A DNA stretch of 15,280 nt, from assembly GCA_017382915.1 (NCBI GenBank), contig JAFNZJ010000097.1, positions 1 through 15,280 on the forward strand, given 5' to 3'. The notes beneath the pieces are model-generated. The model was not told where the DNA came from. It saw only the letters and a list, made by a program, of their open reading frames with translations, and searched no databases. Source of the DNA: Clostridia bacterium. Its GTDB lineage: Bacteria; Bacillota; Clostridia; Oscillospirales; Acutalibacteraceae. The position numbers and the translations under genes are program-made. Below, one piece after another: positions 11,897-15,280 of the stretch (position 1 is the stretch's first letter; the number at the start of each line of letters is the position of its first letter).

Positions 11897-13195
11897 GTGG
11901 CAGAAAAAACTAAAAACAATGTTGTATGTTCATTTTGCGGTAAAAATCAGGATGAAGTTATGCAACTTATAGCAGGTCCCGCAGGGGTTTTTATTTGCGA
12001 CCAATGTGTGGATGTTTGCTATTCGCTTATTGATGCCGAAAATGATGATTTAGCCCTTGGCAACAATAAAAAAGTCGGCAAAGCCAACCTCAAAAAGGGT
12101 GATGATATTAAACTTCCCACCCCAAAGGAGCTTAAAGCCAAGCTTGACGAATATGTAGTTGGTCAAGAAAAGGCCAAGAAAACCCTTTCGGTAGCAGTAT
12201 ATAATCATTATAAAAAAATCAATTCATTAAATGATGCTGACAGTGAAGTGGAAATGGCCAAAAGCAATGTACTGCTTCTTGGTCCCACAGGTGTTGGTAA
12301 AACACTGCTTGCAACCACCTTGGCAAGGTTTTTGGATGTGCCTATAGCCATTACCGACGCCACCACCTTAACCGAGGCGGGCTATGTTGGTGAGGATGTT
12401 GAAAACATCCTTTTAAGGCTTATTCAGGCAGCCGATTATGATATAGAAAAGGCAGAACGCGGCATAATTTATATTGATGAGATTGATAAAATCAGCCGCA
12501 AATCTGAAAACACCTCAATAACACGTGATGTTAGCGGTGAGGGTGTTCAGCAGGCACTGCTTAAAATACTTGAGGGCACTGTGGCAAATGTTCCGCCCCA
12601 AGGCGGTCGTAAGCACCCCCAACAGGAATTTATTAAAATTGATACCACAAACATACTGTTTATTTGTGCAGGCGCATTTGACGGTATTGAAAAAATTATT
12701 GAATGCAGGGTAGGTAGCGGTAGTTTAGGCTTTGGTGCAGAAATTAAGGCTTCCACCGACCTGGAGCGTGAGGCACTTTTACCCCTTGCAACCCATAAGG
12801 ATTTGGTGCGCTTTGGTCTTATACCCGAGCTAGTAGGTCGTTTACCGGTTATTTCACCCCTTGAATCGCTGGATGAAGAGTCAATGGTGAAAATTATGAC
12901 CGAGCCCAAAAACTCTGTTTTAAAGCAGTATGAACAGCTTTTTAATATGGATGGCATTAGACTTACCTTTGAGCCGGAGGCTTTAAAGGCCATTGCAAAG
13001 CTTACTGTTGAGCGTAAAACAGGTGCCAGAGGACTTCGTTCAATATTTGAATCAACCCTTATTGATACTATGTATGATTTACCCGGTGATAAAACCGTTT
13101 CGGAGGTTATAGTAACCGAAAAATGTGTTTTAGATGGTGCAACACCAAAACTGGTAAAGAAAAAATCATCCAAATCAAAAGAAGTAGCAGAGTAA
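11897..13195 (+). CDS. clpX: ATP-dependent Clp protease ATP-binding subunit ClpX
   Basis: ClpX is the AAA+ unfoldase that feeds substrates to ClpP. The GTG at 11897 with GGGGGA (11885-11890) gives 432 aa. The upstream TTG at 11855 lies inside the repeat and adds non-family residues. The zinc-binding domain has C11, C14, C34 and C37 (CSFCGK, CDQC). Walker A is GPTGVGKT (129-136), the pore loop GYVGE is at 162-166, Walker B is IIYIDEID (190-197), and sensor 2 is GARGLRS (376-382). The ClpP-docking tripeptide, usually IGF, reads LGF at about 277-279. The C-terminus is Lys/Ser-rich. clpX normally works with the ClpP encoded just upstream. No lon or ysxC follows. Confidence 0.97.
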   Translation: MAEKTKNNVVCSFCGKNQDEVMQLIAGPAGVFICDQCVDVCYSLIDAENDDLALGNNKKVGKANLKKGDDIKLPTPKELKAKLDEYVVGQEKAKKTLSVAVYNHYKKINSLNDADSEVEMAKSNVLLLGPTGVGKTLLATTLARFLDVPIAITDATTLTEAGYVGEDVENILLRLIQAADYDIEKAERGIIYIDEIDKISRKSENTSITRDVSGEGVQQALLKILEGTVANVPPQGGRKHPQQEFIKIDTTNILFICAGAFDGIEKIIECRVGSGSLGFGAEIKASTDLEREALLPLATHKDLVRFGLIPELVGRLPVISPLESLDEESMVKIMTEPKNSVLKQYEQLFNMDGIRLTFEPEALKAIAKLTVERKTGARGLRSIFESTLIDTMYDLPGDKTVSEVIVTEKCVLDGATPKLVKKKSSKSKEVAE

Positions 13196-13253
13196 AATAT
13201 CAACTACCAAAGTAATTGTAATTAAATTTTATAATTGTAAAAGAGGCATAAAT

Positions 13254-14675
13254 ATGAATAACACAGTTTTAAAAATCAGTAAAGAAGTTATTTTTGATAC
13301 CGTAATTATTGGCGGCGGTTTAGCAGGTTGCGGTGCTGCAATTGCTTCGGCTAGAAATGGCGATAAAACTTTACTGGTTGAAGCAAGTGGCGTTTTGGGT
13401 GGACAGGCTACATTAGGTTTGGTAACACCGCTTGATGCCCGCTTTACTAAAAGTGGTAAAAGTTTTGGCGGTATTATGGAAGAAATCTCCGAAAAAACCA
13501 TTAAACTTACTAAAGAATACTGCTCTTGCGGTGTTGATGGCAAAATTTCCCATATTGCATCTCCACACATTCTTAAATATGTGCTTGTTGATATTGTGGA
13601 GGAATCGGGTGCTGATATATATTTTCACACTACGATTTTGTCTGCAAATACTGATGGTGATAACATTACAAGTGTTATTTTAAGCGGAAAATCAGGACTT
13701 ATTAAGGTTAACGCAAAATGCTTTATTGATGCTACCGGTGATGCGGACCTTGTTTATCTTAGTGGAGCTGAATATGTTTTGGGTAGCGAGCCCGGTGTAT
13801 TTGAGCAACTTAGTGAGACTGGTCTTAATAAATCCCATTTTAGCGATAATGAGTATAGTGGTTACTCGCATGATGGTCTTATGCAGCCGGTTTCAATTTT
13901 TATTCTTATGGGCAATGTTGATGTTGATAAGGCGGTTACATTTAATAATAAAGATTTAAAGTTTGGTGACTTGGGAATTACTAAGGAAAAATTCCTTGAA
14001 TGGAAATTTGCCAATACTTGCGGTTTTGAAGTTAGCGGCGATTCTATTCCAATGCCGCAGGGTAGGGTACTGGTTACCCGTTCAACCAGACCTGATATAG
14101 CCGTAATAAATATGTCACGCGTTGTAGGGGTTGATGGTTCAGATGCCGATGACCTCAACGACGGCGAAATAAAAGCCCAAAAACAAACAATCGCAATTGT
14201 AGATTTCCTTAAAACCTTTATTCCCGGCTTTGAAGACAGTTATTATATTCAGTCGGGTGCTACACTTGGTGTTCGCGAAACTCGAAGAATGGTAGGCGAA
14301 TACGTGCTTTCGGGTATGGAAGCAATAAACTGTAAAGCATTTGATAATCCAATTGCGCGCGGTTCTTACATAATTGATATCCATGACCCAAGCGGTAGGG
14401 CTAGGGCAATAGGTGGCGATATCAAGGGCGATTATTACGATATTCCTTATGGTTGTCTTATTTCTAAAACCTATAATAACCTGCTCTCATGCGGTAGATG
14501 TATTTCGGTTGACCATATAGCCCATTCAAGTACCCGTATTCAAGGTACATGCATACAAACAGGTCAAGCGGCAGGTACTGCTGCGGCTATTGCTAACGCT
14601 AATGGAATTTCTCCAAAGCAACTTGATACAAATGAACTTCATCAGCAACTGCTCAAGGCAGGTATGTATTTATAA
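13254..14675 (+). CDS. FAD-dependent oxidoreductase (FAD_oxidored family)
   Basis: The 473-aa product begins with an FAD-binding Rossmann fold: TVIIGGGLAGCGAAIASARNG (about 16-36), a Glu at about 43 ending the second strand, and GGQAT at 49-53. The second dinucleotide motif CFIDATGDADLVYLSGAEY lies near 156-175. The C-terminal FAD segment CGRCISVDHIAHSSTRIQGT and TGQAAGTAAAIA (about 413-447) matches PF12831 proteins. That family includes many uncharacterised clostridial oxidoreductases, some misnamed xanthan lyases. The substrate is unknown. No signal peptide is seen. AGAGG at 13242-13246 precedes the ATG. It lies 58 nt after clpX across an A/T-rich gap containing a -10-like TATAAT (13230-13235) but no good -35. 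A functional link with the Clp genes is not implied. Confidence 0.88.
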   Translation: MNNTVLKISKEVIFDTVIIGGGLAGCGAAIASARNGDKTLLVEASGVLGGQATLGLVTPLDARFTKSGKSFGGIMEEISEKTIKLTKEYCSCGVDGKISHIASPHILKYVLVDIVEESGADIYFHTTILSANTDGDNITSVILSGKSGLIKVNAKCFIDATGDADLVYLSGAEYVLGSEPGVFEQLSETGLNKSHFSDNEYSGYSHDGLMQPVSIFILMGNVDVDKAVTFNNKDLKFGDLGITKEKFLEWKFANTCGFEVSGDSIPMPQGRVLVTRSTRPDIAVINMSRVVGVDGSDADDLNDGEIKAQKQTIAIVDFLKTFIPGFEDSYYIQSGATLGVRETRRMVGEYVLSGMEAINCKAFDNPIARGSYIIDIHDPSGRARAIGGDIKGDYYDIPYGCLISKTYNNLLSCGRCISVDHIAHSSTRIQGTCIQTGQAAGTAAAIANANGISPKQLDTNELHQQLLKAGMYL

Positions 14676-14701
14676 AAATTGGTCATATATATTGTAAAAT
14701 A

Positions 14702-14732
14702 AAAAACTCCGTATCAAAGATACGGAGTTTTT
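14702..14732. terminator. Bidirectional terminator between convergent genes
   Basis: AAAAACTCCGTATC (14702-14715) is an exact inverted repeat of GATACGGAGTTTTT (14719-14732) around AAA. T-runs occur on both strands. It sits 26 nt after the oxidoreductase stop and 4 nt after the stop of the minus-strand binding protein, and so serves both genes. Confidence 0.92.
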
Positions 14733-14736
14733 GCTT

Positions 14737-15280
14737 TTATTGAGCCTTTGTAACTAACGCTAAATCAATTGTGCCTCCAAATGGTGAAACTACCGGGCAG
14801 TTAAACTGTTTGCCATAGGCAAGCCCTTCTAATCGGAAGGCAAGGGGTAAAACTGAAATATTATTAATTATTAATTTTTCGGCATTTGTTGCAGCGCTTA
14901 TTACCGTTTGACTGCTTGCGTTAGGCGTTATTTTTGCTACTTCATTATCAAATTCGGAGTTTTTAAAGCCATAAATATTATCATTACTGTTTTTAGTAAA
15001 TTGTTCAAAGAAAACCGCGGGGTCATCGCTTTTGGCGGTTATGGGGGTTAAAGCCAACTGATATTCTCCAATCGCAATGCGGCTTATAAGTGCATCTTCA
15101 CTGTCGGTTGCGGTTATATTTACCACAGTACCTAAGGATTGTTGCAAATTTTCGGCTATAAGTGCCGCTAAATTTTTAATATCATCATCACCAAAGTATA
15201 TAAGTTCAATGGCCTTTGGCAGATTTTTATTATCCTTTGCACCCTCAATATAATGGTTGTGTGCCGCGGTTGGGTTATAT
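14737..15280 (-). CDS. Family 5 extracellular solute-binding protein, C-terminal part (partial)
   Basis: The minus-strand frame is open from the right edge to the stop at 14737-14739, giving 180 codons of the 3' end. Its layout fits SBP_bac_5 (peptide/nickel/oligopeptide ABC transporter binding proteins). A strand AIELIYFGDD is followed by LAALIAENLQQSLGTVVNITAT, corresponding to the conserved A..I...L...G..V segment. Then come GEYQLALT, a DPAVFFEQF segment, NDNIYGFKNSEFDNEVAKI (family pattern N..g+.n.e.D.l), and AEKLIINNISVLPLAFRL near the end. The start, signal peptide and lipobox lie beyond the window, so export and lipid anchoring are inferred from the family. A peptide or other small solute is the likely ligand. 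Permease and ATPase genes may lie beyond the right edge. Confidence 0.82.
   Translation of the reverse strand, partial: YNPTAAHNHYIEGAKDNKNLPKAIELIYFGDDDIKNLAALIAENLQQSLGTVVNITATDSEDALISRIAIGEYQLALTPITAKSDDPAVFFEQFTKNSNDNIYGFKNSEFDNEVAKITPNASSQTVISAATNAEKLIINNISVLPLAFRLEGLAYGKQFNCPVVSPFGGTIDLALVTKAQ

Noticed and set aside
9409..11900. CtsR or CIRCE heat-shock operators upstream of tig, clpP or clpX
   Set aside because: I looked for the tandem GGTCAAA motif and the CIRCE inverted repeat in these gaps and did not see them.
12547..13203. Long minus-strand frame of 218 codons opposite clpX
   Set aside because: clpX is unmistakable on the plus strand. The opposite frame is Ser-rich, has no family motifs, and is a codon-bias shadow.
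1..15280. CRISPR array, prophage, transposon or toxin-antitoxin system
   Set aside because: No regularly spaced repeats, integrase, transposase or Cas-like proteins were found; the window is housekeeping sequence.

Overview
The window looks like ordinary chromosomal sequence from a moderately AT-rich Gram-positive anaerobe of the Clostridia. An Oscillospirales/Ruminococcaceae-like gut lineage is a guess from gene content. The grounds are the strong GGAGG-type ribosome binding sites, the block rplS-lepB-rbgA-rnhB-yraN, the set tig-clpP-clpX, a DUF1540 cysteine-rich mini-protein, and many short intrinsic terminators. I see no phage, transposase, CRISPR array, restriction or toxin-antitoxin genes.

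Left part (1-1490). The tail of an unknown gene ends at a terminator. A possible gene remnant follows, then a minus-strand tRNA-His/tRNA-Gln pair with its own promoter and terminator. Upstream of the tRNAs, also on the minus strand, is an orphan P-loop kinase-like gene of the HPr kinase/PEP carboxykinase fold. It is divergent from enolase, and a perfect 19-bp palindrome overlaps the kinase promoter.

Middle (1490-8400). Enolase (eno) is followed by a promoter and an L19-type leader RNA, then rplS and its terminator. Next is a tightly packed run, lepB-rbgA-rnhB-yraN-M19 dipeptidase, in which each gene overlaps the next by 1 to 14 nt. Threonine synthase follows after 47 nt. Together these serve ribosome assembly, protein export, RNA/DNA hybrid repair, peptide turnover and amino-acid synthesis. 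A 54-residue DUF1540 gene lies on the minus strand, convergent with thrC and sharing the terminator region.

Right part (8700-15280). A COG1768-type metallophosphoesterase is followed by the protein-quality-control set tig (trigger factor with a Lys/Ala/Thr-rich tail), clpP and clpX. Then come an FAD-dependent oxidoreductase, a bidirectional terminator, and on the minus strand the C-terminal part of a family 5 extracellular solute-binding protein that runs off the right edge.

The most unusual signal is a same-orientation dispersed repeat with copies near 2719, 8636 and 11771. It starts AGCCAAAGCA and contains AAACTTGAA. Two copies are similar over at least 63 nt (54 identical by my hand alignment). 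They can be drawn as a three-way-junction-like RNA, and the copies touch a stop codon, a ribosome binding site and a probable terminator. It may be a structured RNA or small repeat family. I cannot place it in any family I know.
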